The notes beneath the pieces are model-generated. The model ran no database searches and had not been told where the DNA came from. It saw only the letters and a list, made by a program, of their open reading frames with translations. Below are positions 16,034 to 27,869 of a stretch of DNA of 64,000 bases, piece after piece (positions within the stretch are counted from its first letter, which is position 1; every line of letters starts with the position of its first letter). Source of the stretch: Diphasiastrum complanatum (taxonomy: Eukaryota > Streptophyta > Lycopodiopsida > Lycopodiales > Lycopodiaceae); NCBI GenBank assembly GCA_029204225.1, contig CM055094.1, positions 64,851,393-64,915,392 on the forward strand, read 5' to 3'. A program made the translations under genes and the position numbers.

Positions 16034-17490
16034 AGAGAGGCCACGTCGTAAACTATGATCCATTTGGCAACGAGTTAAATAGCCACCGTGTAAAGTTACT
16101 AAAGAGTTTTTATTTCTTTTTGTTTTTTAGGCATTGCCTGGCAAAAGGCAATAACCTACGTGTTGAGGTCGTGAATATTGAAAATATTCAAATATTGATC
16201 ATGATTATTGTGAAATCTGATAATCTGGACCTGAATATTCTTGAATTCTTGAAAACTTCAAGATTTCACAATGACGAACATATTTCGTGATCAAAATATA
16301 AATCCATTGTAAGAAACTATCATCAAAAGAAGATCACTTACTTATGGGCAAAATCATTTGTTAAAGGACAAACTGGGATGGTGGCCTCAATTTTTTAAGT
16401 TTGGATCATATAAGTGATCATGATGCATGGAAAATAGCAAATGACATTTGTTGGATGAAAAAAAATGATTTGCGTGCACACTTTGCTTTTGCTTTTTCTT
16501 TAAGTGGTATGCAATCGATCCGTAGCAAGCGCACATCTAGTTGGACTCTCATGCCCCTTCCCTTCCCTCGCCCACTCTCGTTCCTCGAGCAAAAAGCAAT
16601 AGGCATGAGCATCCCTACAACATCCCTCCTGTTGCAAGTAGTGGATGTAGCCACAACCATAGCCATGAGCGTTGGAGTAGGAATTGTGGACTACACTTAT
16701 GATGATGGGAATATGTGGTCTGAACGGTAGAGGAAGGAAAATCTACAATTACAAGATGAGCAATTGTTGTATCAGAAGCCACCATTGCTATTAGTGTGTC
16801 CTACAAGGAAGTTCATTGACTTGATAGTCTACTTGCTAGCTCTAATACATTGCATTTTTTGACATAGCACCAGTGACACATTTTCATCGCATGTCCAATG
16901 GGACAGCTAATTAGGTTGTAGATCGCAATAGCCAGTTGGCCATAATGAGCTAGCATCCATCCAGTTAGGACTTTCCAAAAATTCACTTGCTAAACGGTTA
17001 GGACAAGTCTTTAGCTTCAATTTAAGTGGAACAATAATTGTCTTTCATTCGACAAGCACATCATAGACACGACAACACCTGGTGCCCTCATTGCATGGCA
17101 TGGGCCATTCATCTCTCTAGTACTACTACAATCCACGATACCAGCATCACGACCAACCAGGAGGACAATACCAACCTCCTAGACATCAATTTATTTCACG
17201 AAACCCACAAAATCAATATCCTCCATGAAACAATCCACCGGTTCAAATTGAAGAGTTTCCTAGACAACACAAACATGAATTTCTGCCTCAACTAGCACTT
17301 TTAGGTCCACCTCAAAGGGGCCCCCCTGACGACGTAGGAGCATCAAAACATCGACCCCATAAAGAACCCATTCAAATCCATTTTGTCGATAACTCCTATG
17401 ATCCATCATACCATGCCAATACCACATCCACTTCTGGAAATTCCACACAATATCATGAGGATCTCTCATACTCCTGCAAACGAGTGTGAA
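16034..17490. other. No recognisable gene
   Basis: Some frames (for example around 16400-16730) are open for about 100 codons but have no familiar motif or splice context. Confidence 0.4.
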
Positions 17491-18319
17491 AACTGCAAAA
17501 AATATGCTTGGTCAAGGCCATCTCTATGTATATAGAATGATTACACATGTGTGGAGCCTATTCCCACATGTAAAATAGATGTACTTTTCATGTAGTACAA
17601 TCATATAGCTTGTACATATACTTTAAATCAAGTTCTAGTGGCTAAAAAGGCCAAAATCATATTTTTTAGTCATATGCCACATGGCATCAATCTAGAGATT
17701 GCATGAAGCCACATCATGAGATTAGGTGTCAAAACCCATGTGTAGAGGGCTGCTCACACATGTGGAATAAGCTGAGGAAGTCGAATTTGCACTTCTAGAA
17801 GAGTTTTTCCTAGTTCTCTACATAGAAGAAAAATGGACCAAAAGTGCTCAAAATAGAAGGTTTTGTCCAAGTGTCAATTTTGCATGATGAATCATCACAT
17901 GACAAAGCACTCTCACACATGTGGGATCAGAGGGATGATCAGTACCACGAGCTCCCACTTTTTGTATATATAGAGCCACATTTGGCCATAATCAACAAGC
18001 AACACCAATCTTGGTTTTGGAGGCAATTCTTGTCAATTTCATCATTTCTCTTGATTTTTCTTTATAATTTTGAGTTCCTATCATATTGTACTTTGATTTC
18101 AGGCTGGAGTCCATACTTTGACAGGTTTTCACACGTGTGAAACCAGCAAGTACAATTCCCTTTCATTTATGATTGTTCTTGTTAGATTTTCTCATCTAAA
18201 TTTGATCTAGATTGATCTAAATCTTGTGTAGATTGGTAGATCAATTGTATCTAACATCCAATCACTCTTGTGGATCATTTTAGGATCCATTTTTGGTCCA
18301 ATTTTTCAGATTTTTCACA
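17491..18319 (+). repeat. Probable LTR of copia family D (upstream copy)
   Basis: It ends …TTTTTCACA directly before a TGGTATCAGAT primer-binding site. It contains a TATATATAG box (17963-17971) and several CACATGTGTGG/CACACGTGTG palindromes that also occur in the putative LTR at 58806-59454. The left end was not located. The leader after the PBS resembles the leader after the PBS at 59455. Confidence 0.5.
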
Positions 18320-18331
18320 TGGTATCAGATC
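18320..18331 (+). promoter_or_regulatory. Primer-binding site of copia family D (upstream copy)
   Basis: TGGTATCAGATC is close to the initiator tRNA-Met site (the last bases deviate) and stands right after an LTR-like …CACA end. Confidence 0.6.
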
Positions 18332-19062
18332 CAAGTACAGGAGGATTTATGAAGATCAGATGGGGTTGATCCAAAACTAAGCCCAAATTAGCAAGTTTTT
18401 GGAAACTAGCTAATTTTGGTGCGGCGAGTTGGATAGGATAGGTCTCAAAATTTATGGACAAAAACTTGTTGTGGGCTGCAGGGGTACCTTTCACACGTGC
18501 TAGAACATACAGTACCAGTTTTGGAGCCTTATGTTTCAGTTTGATGCTAAATCTCCCAAATTAACAAGTTTGCATTTTGAGGTAGAGAGTTTGAATTGAT
18601 AGCTAGATTCAATTTTTTTGTACCAAAACTTGTTGTAGGATGTAGGTGTACCTTCCACACGTGTGGGGCTGTATTGAACCTGTTTCGGTTGAGAAAATTC
18701 AAATTGATGCATAATTTGACTCATACACCCAAATTTAGAAATTTTTAGTGCAAATTCAAGCTTTTTCTATAGAGATTCTATTCCTATGATTTGTTCTTGG
18801 ATTAGAACATCCAAATAATTTAATTTGAAGCTTGATTCAGGTGCATTAAATGTGTTTCTCGGATTTTTGAGTACATGTCAAAGTGAGAGAGATATTGCCA
18901 AAAATCATAGATTAAGGAGTGATATGCAACGTGAGACGTTTGTACCATCACTCTAGATTTGTTCAAGAGAGATAGGGTCAAGTTTAGAAGCATTAATTTG
19001 CTAGAAAACATCCTTGGATATGTCCTCCAAGTAAAACCTTTGAGAGTTTCTAGTGCATATAT
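18332..19062 (+). mobile_element. Leader of copia family D, left part (split by element C)
   Basis: Untranslated-looking sequence similar in order to 59467-60050 (shared words around AGCAAGTTTTTGGA and CTTTGAGAGTTTCTAG). It is interrupted at 19062 by element C and resumes at 25425. Confidence 0.5.
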
Positions 19063-20118
19063 TGAAGAAACAAAGTGTTTCTGATTACAAAGCCTTGCTA
19101 GCTTTCAGTCCTTCACTCAACGAAGATGTTTGCGAACTCGAATATATGAACACACGATACACAAAGAGTTTCGCAAACACGAAAGTCAACGGAGACGAAG
19201 ACGAACGGTTTGCGAACTCGAACGGTTCGCGAACAGTAAGGATCCACGAACGAGATTCCTTTGCGGTCCAGCAAGACAGAAAGGCAGACGAGGTAAACAA
19301 AATCAACGGTGGAAACAAAACCCGTTCTATCCTCATGCTCCTAGGAGTACCACCAGAGATCACGCAAGTATCCAGAAGTACAGAGGTCTGACCTGATGGC
19401 ATGACGTCAGCAAATACCTCCTAGGTCGTGGCTAATCTGCCACTCTTGTAATTCTTTGGTTAGTTGTAGATGCTTAATCACTCTAATCTTAGATTTGCAC
19501 AGAGAGACCGTACTTACTGAATTATACTCGACACATATCAGAAAAGGATACATAGAGTGTTACTGAAAAAATAAAAGAGACCCAAGAAGAAGTCTGATGC
19601 TAGTAAGCAATCAAGACGAACACAGACAAAAGCGCCGCCTACGTGTGAGAAGGTAATTCTGTCTAGGATCAGAAGATCCAATTGTCCGCTAGTGAAGCGA
19701 GACTACTACTCGTGAGAGAGCCGTGCTTCTCTCACGCCAACGCACTGCGTGGATTCGCATGCGATGCCCTGAAAAAATCAGAAAAAATCAGAAAAAATCA
19801 ATATAGATTATTTTTCTGGTTGTGTCTGATCTCGGATGTCGAATGCTTATGCTGTTTATTTTAATATGTCTGAGTTTTTTTGTTCCCTCTGAATTCCGCA
19901 CCTTGGTTGAAATGAAGTCGAATGCTATATTAGTTTTATGAATGTAGATCAGTAGTACCTGACTACCCTCTGGAGGATTGTAGGAGTGTTTCAGCTGGCA
20001 GTGCCCAACGAACGCATTTGAACTCCATCCGAATCTCGAAAGAGAGTGGCGAATGTTTCGTGAATTTTCTTCTCACGATTCTCATCATTCGTATCGGACC
20101 ACCGCTCAACTCCCAACA
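19063..20118 (+). repeat. 5' LTR of element C
   Basis: It begins TGAAGAAAC and ends CCCAACA one base before the PBS. It matches 24410-25419 with scattered substitutions, a few extra bases (an 18-bp GCGAACTCGAACG-type duplication near 19207) and a longer AAAAAATCAG triplet repeat near 19770. Several TTCGCGAA-like words lie at 19120-19230. Confidence 0.92.
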
Positions 20119-20119
20119 G

Positions 20120-20135
20120 TGGTATCAGAGCCACC
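20120..20135 (+). promoter_or_regulatory. Primer-binding site of element C
   Basis: TGGTATCAGAGCCACC follows the 5' LTR with one base between. This is the initiator tRNA-Met type of priming site. Confidence 0.9.
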
Positions 20136-20232
20136 CTGCCATATTCTGACATAGCCGAGAAGCTAGCAGATCCAGGAGGCCAAGAACTCAGACAATCAAC
20201 CAAACGACAAGAAAAACAGACTTCAAGAAGCA

Positions 20233-21170
20233 ATGGCTTCAATCAGCAGCATGCAAAACAAGATCTGCACCATACTTAATTCTTCAGAATCTAACTTTCT
20301 AGCCTGGAAAGTTAAGACATCTTTGATACTCAAGGGCGAAGGACTCTTCTCCTAGGTGGATGGCACAAAAGAAATGCCTACAACAACAGGCAAGGAGCTA
20401 CGCGAATGGAGGGAGAAAAACGACAAGGCAGTAGCCTTGCTATCATCTTCCATCGAAGATAGCCTTACACTTGACCTGGATACACTCTCCAAAGTTAAGG
20501 ATATGTGGGATGCACTGCTCACAAGATTTCAGACCAAATCAAGAAGTCAAATTATGATGCTGGAAGATCAGCTGACGAATCTGCAGTGGGATGGAAAAGA
20601 TCTCACCTCTTTCATGAGAAAGATGAAGGATTTGTTTCTATCACTACACAACTCAGGAGCAAAGAATGTAGTATCAGCTGAGAAGCAGCTCACATATCTG
20701 TTGAGAGCCTTACCCAGATCTTTCTAGATGACACGAATCCTGCTTATGAAAGATCCGAATCTCGAAAAGGAGATTGTCAAGATTCGAGAGGAAGTCGAGG
20801 CCAGAGAGCATCTTGACGACAAAGATGGTTCTGACCAGGCACTCTACGGCAACAGAGAAAAATCAAAGAAATAGTTCAAGCCTAAGAGAGAGTCAAATCA
20901 GAGGCAGGATCATGACCAGCAAGCAGAGGGGACCAACAAAAACAACTGGAAGACCAAAGGGAGGTCAAAATGACAAGTTGCCGACAAGAAGACCTGCACG
21001 AGATGCAGAAGAGACGGGCATACAGTAGATACCTGCTAGCTCAATCCCAAGATTGAGTGTATCCATTGCCATAAGAAGGGTCATGCAGCCATGGATTGCC
21101 GCCAGAACCCAAGAAACAGATCAGCACAGAACAGACATAGAACGATAATAGTTCTTCCTATGTTGAGGAG
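20233..21170 (+). pseudogene. Gag of element C
   Basis: It starts MASISSMQNK, continues with NFLAWKVKTSLILKGEGLFS and, after a TAG (20353-20355), DGTKEMPTTTGKELREWREK and WDALLTRFQTKSRSQIMMLE, the copia gag (UBN2) pattern that forms the virus-like particle. Two zinc knuckles follow, CTRCRRDGHTVDTC and CIHCHKKGHAAMDC (about 20995-21105), both CX2CX4HX4C and likely to bind RNA. Stops at 20353, at about 20725, before FKPKRES, and before the knuckles interrupt the frame. Confidence 0.85.
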
Positions 21171-21184
21171 CCGAGAGCTCAAAG

Positions 21185-24100
21185 ATGGGTGAAGAAAGTA
21201 CAAACAAAAATTGTTCGACCGTCTACATCTGTGAAGATGTGTGTGAAGCATCAAAGTCTGACACACACGAGGTGGTCCTAGATTCAGGAGCCACCTCACA
21301 CTTTGTGACATCAAGACGAATCATGTCTAATTTCAGAAGTGCAGATCCCTCAAGATTCATAGTTCTTGGAGATGGATCCAGACATCAAGTGAATGGTATT
21401 GGTTCACTCTGGCTCAACACCAACGGTAGAGATAGATGACTCGAAGACGTTCTATTCGTGCCAACTCTGCAGCAAGACTTGCTCTCTATAGCAAGAATAG
21501 CAGATGTAGGGATGCGTGTGACATTTTCTGACGAAGCATGCAACGTGATTGATGCCAGTACCAGTACTCTCATCGCTCAAGATAGAAGGAAAGGGAACCT
21601 ATTTCATCTGAAGGTACGCCTACTTGAAGATCAGATACATCAGACTCATGATGACTTGCCAGACACTCTGTGGCACAGAAGACTCTACCACATGAACTCA
21701 ATGACACTCTACCAGGCAAGTCATCATAGAGCAATAACAGGGGTCAGCATCTCGAATGCAACCAATTCGACCACCTGTGATGCATGTTTGAAAGGCAAGA
21801 TGTCACGCACACCATTCGTCAAAGACTCCTACAGAACGACAAAGATTCTGGACATCTACGGTCCATTCAACGTGATCTCAGTAGGAGGCTCAAAATACTA
21901 TATAACCTTCATTGATGATTATAGCAATTTGCCAGAGTGTATTTTATTCAGAATAAATTTGAAGTGCTCGATAAATTCACAGAATATGTGAATTGGACTG
22001 AGAGATGCACAGGCAGCAAGGTGAAGCAAATCAAAACAGATAGAGGTGGCGAATATATCTCGAATCGCTTCATTGACTTCTGCAATGATCGTGGCATCAT
22101 TCACAGAAGAACTGCAGCCTACACACCGCAGCACAATGGTGTTGCTGAATGAAAGAACAGGACCCTAATAGAAGCAACCGGATGCATGATGGCCTATTCG
22201 AAAGCTCCAAGGGCATTGTGGGCTAAAGCAGTAGCTACAACCGCATACATCCAGAACATGATAGGTAAATCTGGTGTTCCTCACACAACACCACATAAGC
22301 TATGGTGGGGTAGAAAGCCGAACCTGTCTCACGTCATAATATTTGGTTGTGCAGCATATGCACATCTTCCTGATAAGCTTCGCAAGAAGCTTGATGAGAA
22401 AGCTGAGCAAGGATTTCTGGTAGGTTATGACAATAATTCATCATAATATAGAATCTACATGCCAGACACGAACACTGTGAAAACAATGAGGGATGTCAAA
22501 TTCGACGAGAGTAGGACAATGGCCAACGAAGACCCTGTTAGCTATGAAGTTCCGGAAAGACAGTACTATGACCTACCGCCAACATTAGAGGGAATAGAGG
22601 ACAAACACGAAAATGAGGATTTCTGAGTCGTTTCCCATTCGAGCAACGAATCAGACAAAGAAAGATTCGAGAGGCAACCTCCTGCCACAGTTCATGTAAA
22701 CCAAGATGGTTCTGGACCGAGCAGAGCAGACAAGGGCAAAGGCATAGTTGTTCCGGGAGGATCTCCCTAAAGGTCGACAAGACCACGAAGAGCGCCAGCA
22801 AGATTTATGTCAGGCAGCATCAGAAGAATTCTACGGGTTCAGTGGCGAACCACAAACATTCGAGGAGGCGATTGAAGGTCCAAATGGATCCAAGCCATGA
22901 ACGAAGAGATGGAGTCCATGAGGAAGAAACAGGTATGGACGTTGGAGCCATTGTCTCATAAGCGCAAGACTGTCAAATGCAAATGGGTTTTCAAACTCAA
23001 ATATGGACCAGCGGGAGTGTGACAAAATACAAGGCAAGACTGGTAGCGAAGGGTTTCTCTCAGAGATACGATATTGACTATTCTGAAACTTTTTCTCCTG
23101 TTGTCAAACATTTGTCCCTACGTCTGTTGTTTGCATATGCAGCAGCTTATGACCTCCGGATCCACATTGTGGACAAGAAGACAGCCTTCTTGCATGGCAA
23201 ATTAGACGAAGAGGTCTACATGAATCAACCCCCAGGATTTGTCTCGAATTCACTTCCTGACTATGTATGCAGAATGCATAGAAGCATCTACGGTCTGAAG
23301 CAATCAGCCCGATAATGGTACAAGAAGAAGGATCATGCCCTGAAATCATTGGGATTCAAGCCTCTATTGGCTGACTCCAATGTGTATGTCAGAGTTACAG
23401 GCAGATCATCATAGTGGCTGTTTATGTGGACGACACTCTGATACTTTGCAGGAGTGAGTAGCTAATTGCTGAAGTAAAGATAGACATCTCGAAGCATTTC
23501 GAGATAGTGGATCTGGGAGAAGCCAAGTGTTACCTAGGCTTACAAATTGAAAGAGACTATGAGGGAGGCAAGTTATACCTTCACCAGTCCAGATACACCC
23601 AGAAGATCCTAAAGGACTTTGGAATGTTGAACTGCAAAGGAGCAAACACTCCAATGCTCGCAGGGACGGTGCTAACAAATGATGACTCTCCAAAGACTGA
23701 GGAAGAAAGAGAACAGATGAAGCTCACACCCTACAGGAGGTTGATAGGTTCACTGATGTACCTTACAGACAACACATGTCCTGATATTGCTTATGTAGTA
23801 TTCAGGATGAGCCAATTCTGCACGAATCCAGGCTCGACACATTTGAAGATTGCAAAACGAATTTTGCAATATTTCAATTAACGAGAGATTATGGCATGTG
23901 TTATTGTTGTGGTGCAGGTCTCAAGATACTTTCCTACATCGATGCTAGCTAGGCATCTCTCTAGGACGACTGTAAAAGCATCTCAGGAGGATGCACCATC
24001 GCATCAGGAGCAGCAGTCCTCTGGGTTAGCAAGGAGCAGACCATTGTAGCCCAGTCGTCCTATGAAGCAGAGTACGTAGTAGCAGTGAAGATGGCCAACG

Positions 24101-24390
24101 AAATAATTTGGCTAAGGCAGTTTCTGGACGAATTGGACGAAACAAGGAACGAGCCATTGGTCTTGCAGATGGACAACACCTCTGCAATACACCTGACAAA
24201 AGATCCTGTGTTCCACTCAAGAACAAAGCACATTGTGATCAAGTATCACTTGATTAGGGATTTGATTGAAAGGAAGATGATGCAGACCACCTTCATAGGA
24301 ACAAAAGATATGATTGCTGACATCTTCACTAAAGCTCTGGACAAAGGGCTCTTTGAGAGACAAAGGAGCAATCTCGAGATCATAAAGCTG
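21185..24390 (+). pseudogene. Pol of element C: protease, integrase, RT, RNase H
   Basis: Protease has LDSGATSHFV (catalytic D, about 21280). A pre-integrase block LWHRRLYHMNSMTLYQ with CDACLKGKMSRTPF follows. Integrase shows FIDDYSN, TDRGGEYIS, TPQHNGVAE, TGA, KNRTLIEA. RT runs WVFKLKYG, KARLVAKGFSQRYDIDYSET, DKKTAFLHGKLDEEVYM, YGLKQSAR, TAA, WYKK and the YVDD active site (about 23430), then LGEAKCYLGLQIERD. RNase H ends with DNTSAIHLTKDPVFHSRTKH and GTKDMIADIFTKALDKG. Length and domain order fit a full copia pol. Breaks include a TGA at 21437, a frameshift with loss near 21850-21950, TGA at 22150, TAA at 22443, TGA near 22624 and TAA near 23313. Confidence 0.9.
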
Positions 24391-24399
24391 CCATGCTTT

Positions 24400-24409
24400 G
24401 AGAGAGAGC
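24400..24409 (+). promoter_or_regulatory. Polypurine tract of element C
   Basis: GAGAGAGAGC lies immediately before the 3' LTR, where plus-strand cDNA synthesis would be primed. Confidence 0.7.
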
Positions 24410-25419
24410 TCAAGAAACAAAGTGTTTCTGACTACAAAGCCTTGCTAGCTTTCAGTCCTTCACTCAACGAAAATGTTCGCGAACTCAAACATATGAAGAC
24501 ACGAAACACGAAGAGTTTCGCGAACACGAAAGTCAACGGAGACGAAGACGAACGGTTCGTGAACAGTAAGGATCCATGAACGAGATTCCTTTGTGGTCCA
24601 GCAAGAGAGAAAGGCAAACGAGGTAAACAAAACCAACGGTGGAAACAAAACCCGTTCTATTTTCACGCTCCTAGGAGTACCACCAGAGATCACGCAAGTA
24701 TCCAAAAGTACACAGATCTCACCTGATGGCATGACGTCAGCAGATACCTCCTAGGTCGTGGCTATTCTGCCACTCTTGTAATTCTTTGGTTAGTTGTAGA
24801 TGCTTAATCACTCTAATCTTAGATTTGCACAGAGAGACCATACTTACTGAATTATACTCGACACATATCAGAACAAGATACATAGAGTGTAACTAAAAAG
24901 AAAAGAGAGACCCAAGAAGAAGTCTGATGCTAGTAAGCAATCAAGACGAACACAGACAGAAGCTCCGCCTGCGTGTGAGAAGATAATTCTGTCTAGGATC
25001 AGAATATCCAATTGTCCGCTAGTGAAGCGAGACTACTACTCGTGAGAGAGCCGTGCTTCTCTCATGCCAACGCACTGCGTGGATTCGCATGCAGTGCCCT
25101 GAAGAAATCAGAGAAAATCAATATAGATTATTTTTCTAGTTGTGTCTGATCTTGGATGTCGAATGCTTATGCTATTTATTTTAATATGTCTAAGTTTTCT
25201 TGTTCCCTTTGAATTCCACACCTTGGTTGAAATGAAGTCGAATGCTGTATTAATTTTATGAATGTAGATCAGTAGTACCTGACTACCCTCTGGAGGATTG
25301 TAGGAGTGTTTCAGCTGGCAGTGCCCAGCGAACACATCTGAACTCCATCCGAATCTCGAAAGAGAGTGGTGAATGTTTCGTGAATTTTTTTTTCACGATT
25401 CTCATCATTCTCGACTACA
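24410..25419 (+). repeat. 3' LTR of element C
   Basis: The same sequence as 19063-20118; the starting TG is TC here and about 22 bp near the right end (after …CATCATTC) are lost, but it still ends in …ACA followed by TATAT. A related LTR style with TCGCGAA words is seen at 36340-36440 and 41560-41880. Confidence 0.9.
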
Positions 25420-25424
25420 TATAT

Positions 25425-26130
25425 AGCATCCATGCAAATCTTTTGTAGAATTTGACACAGATTGGCTTCAATTGAGAGTTCTAGAAAAGAGATTGAAATC
25501 CAAGTCACATTGTTCAACCCTACTCAAACTATTTGAGTGATTGTAAGGTTTGAAAAGAGTCATTAAAGTGTCTATGGCAAATGTGTAGAGAGAGATCCAA
25601 TTTTCTAAGAGTTCCTTCCTTTGTAGAGAGCAAGATCTAGAAGCTCATTTTGTGTTGTTATTGGTGGAGAATTTGTCTTCTCCTAAGTGATCAAATCTTT
25701 CTAAGTGGCATTAGCTCTTTGAAGCACAATATCTTAGTGAGAAAGAAGAATCATTTTGATTTTGAATTTCATTCGAACTCTTAAGAGGTAGAGTCATTGG
25801 TGGAATCCAATAGGGGTGAATGAATTCAATTTATTGAGCAAAAATTGACATAGTATGTATGAAACTCAAATTAGTTTTATTCAACTTTCTTTGTGAGAGT
25901 GTGAGGGTCAAGTTGTGATCCCATTGGATGTCTAGAACAAGGAGAAGTCCATATTTGAGTGTTCATGCATGGTTGGGATCTTTGTGAATCTCTATGTGTC
26001 TGATTTTTTTAGCTTGGTGAAAAATTCTTGACATAGGTTGTTATCAAACTATTACAAATCCATTTCAAATCTCAAGAGTGAGATTCTTTGGGGATTCCAA
26101 AAGGGGTGATTGGATCTTAATCTTATGTGT
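25425..26130 (+). mobile_element. Leader of copia family D, right part
   Basis: It continues the sequence cut at 19062 (…TTTCTAGTGCA | TATAT | AGCATCCATGCAAATC) and resembles the stretch around 60000-60060 after the other family-D PBS (…GCATTTGTTTGTAGAATT). No gag frame was found before the sequence changes to a minus-strand gypsy gag. Confidence 0.5.
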
Positions 26131-26135
26131 TTGAA

Positions 26136-26414
26136 TCAAATGTACATGTCAACCTCCCAATCTGTACGCTCAGTTTCATCTTGGTTATAGTACCAATCTT
26201 GTGCTGTGCCTGTTAAGGCCATAGGAAACAGCTTAAGTTTATCTTGAGGATAGATCTCACCATAGACCTCACATGATTCAGCATAGATCTGAAGAAATCT
26301 AATTGGATCTGTTAATCCATTATATTTGGGTAGATCCAATCGGGGTGCTCTTCTAACAATAATTGGATTGACCTCTTGTGGAGCACATCCAGGAGCAGCT
26401 CCAGGGGCAACCAT
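26136..26414 (-). pseudogene. Ty3/gypsy gag fragment
   Basis: The frame is open over 92 residues and reads PKYNGLTDPIRFLQIYAESC, then KLKLFPMALTGTAQDWYYN, matching the retrotransposon gag (capsid) domain pattern 'F.G..DP..FL..F........D..K...FP.+L.G.A..WY'. It starts with methionine at 26414. Nothing before or after continues it recognisably, so it is a fragment. Confidence 0.7.
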
Positions 26415-27530
26415 CTTACAAACTTAGATCAAATCGATAATGTGATTGGATATAGATTTTTCCAAAAAACTATCTCAAATTAGATTTGCTAGCTCTATTC
26501 CACTTTTCAAGAATCTGATTCTATATGATGAAAAACTACCCAAAATTCTATCAATCGATACTTCTCAAAAATGATAAATCTCTCAGAGTCTAATTTAGAA
26601 TATATCATATTTGATCCAAATTTTGACAGAGACTTGATCTGAAAAATCAGAAATTGAAAATAGGACTGGCGAAGGTTCTCTAGGCAAAGGTTCAACAGTG
26701 CTATTTTGGGATAAAAACTCTCTGAACACTTTTTTGGCAATTTCTTGGGAAATAACCTTCGTCGACTTCTTAGATGGAAGGTTACAATAAGTTAGAACTT
26801 ATCTAAAGTTCCAAGCAAAATACTTTCCAAGGACATAAAATAAATCCAAGTTACTTTCATGAAAGTGACATCTATCTTTGCATCTTGAACCAAACAATGC
26901 ACTTCCAAATGAAAATTTTCAAAAGATTTGACATGTGTTGTGATGGACTCTTGAAGACAAATCTTGCAAGTCCTTGTGAGACTCCAAGCCTCATTCACCT
27001 TTCCACAAAGGAAACACCTTTCCTTGGACTTGTCCTTCTTGTAATTGCATTTTGAACTTGAAGCTCCATCCTTCCCTCGAGCCTAATCTTATGAAGTTTT
27101 ATGCTACTTGTGAATCACTTGTATTATGGTCCTAGTTTGCCTAGTCATTTTTGCCTTGAGGTTAGTGAGTCTAATTTTGTGGCAAGTGTTTGTTGTGGCC
27201 AAGGTTGGGGTATATGAAGCTTTTGTTGCGTATGTGAGTACTCACTAGTTGGGCGGCAGCTCTCAATCAGACGACAAAAAGACCAAAAGGTCATACTTTG
27301 GACACGCCAATCACCTTTCCAGTGAACGTGATGAATGTGTCTTGACTATCAATTGAACTAATTCCGGATCCTATCGAGGTCGAGCTTATCCATGTTAGTC
27401 ATGCTTTATCGTATGGATGAGAATGCCAAACTCATGGATGAACAAATTTCCACCCTCCTTATCACTTAATGGAATCACTCTCTCAAGCATCTGCAAAAAT
27501 GGTCTAACTTTCAGATAGTCTGCAGAAATA
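26415..27530. other. Decayed sequence; possible minus-strand copia gag piece near 26990-27060
   Basis: On the minus strand a frame reads KDKSKERCFLCGK at about 27040-27000, like the start of a CCHC knuckle of family-D gag (compare KCLFCGKK at 60707), followed by a degenerate second half. The rest shows no motif. Confidence 0.35.
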
Positions 27531-27539
27531 CATGCAAAG

Positions 27540-27860
27540 TTTCATAGGCAACTGCAATCGCATTGCAAGAGTCTCTTATGTGGTCTTAGGCGAAGGCACC
27601 ATAGAATACCGCCGAGGCACCAACCAAGTACTGCAAGAGACCTACATGAGGTCAAATGTGAAGTGGATAACACAGCCAAGGCACTGCAAGGGGTCCTACT
27701 GTGGTCTACACGCGGTGACAACAACCAACCGCCCAGGCTCCACAAGAGCATCGTATGCGGTCAGTTTAAGGCTCCCACTTACAAAGAGAGACCGCAAAAG
27801 ACTGCCCATGCACCACATGAGCTTAGCCTGCGATCAATATGTGCTTGCGATAGCACCACA
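27540..27860. repeat. Degenerate repeats of a TGCAAGAGxCCTAyrTGxGGTC word
   Basis: Four related 22-bp words occur at about 27563, 27629, 27685 and 27739 with intervals of 54-66 bp; the intervening sequence is rich in CCACC, ACCGC and GGCAC. The stretch is more GC-rich than its surroundings. A 146-codon frame covers it but shows no known domain. Confidence 0.4.
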
Positions 27861-27869
27861 TTCTCATAC

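Larger units (their letters stand above)
19063..25419 (+). mobile_element. Complete Ty1/copia retrotransposon (element C)
   Basis: A structurally complete 6357-bp element: 5' LTR 19063-20118, PBS 20120, gag 20233 to about 21170, protease-integrase-RT-RNase H to about 24390, polypurine tract 24400-24409, 3' LTR 24410-25419. It is flanked by TATAT at 19058-19062 and 25420-25424, the 5-bp duplication expected for copia integration. The empty site falls in the leader of a family-D element, so this is a nested insertion. Both LTRs and all coding domains are in the right order, but several stops and frameshifts prevent expression of a full polyprotein. It is the youngest-looking element in the window. 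Confidence 0.92.
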
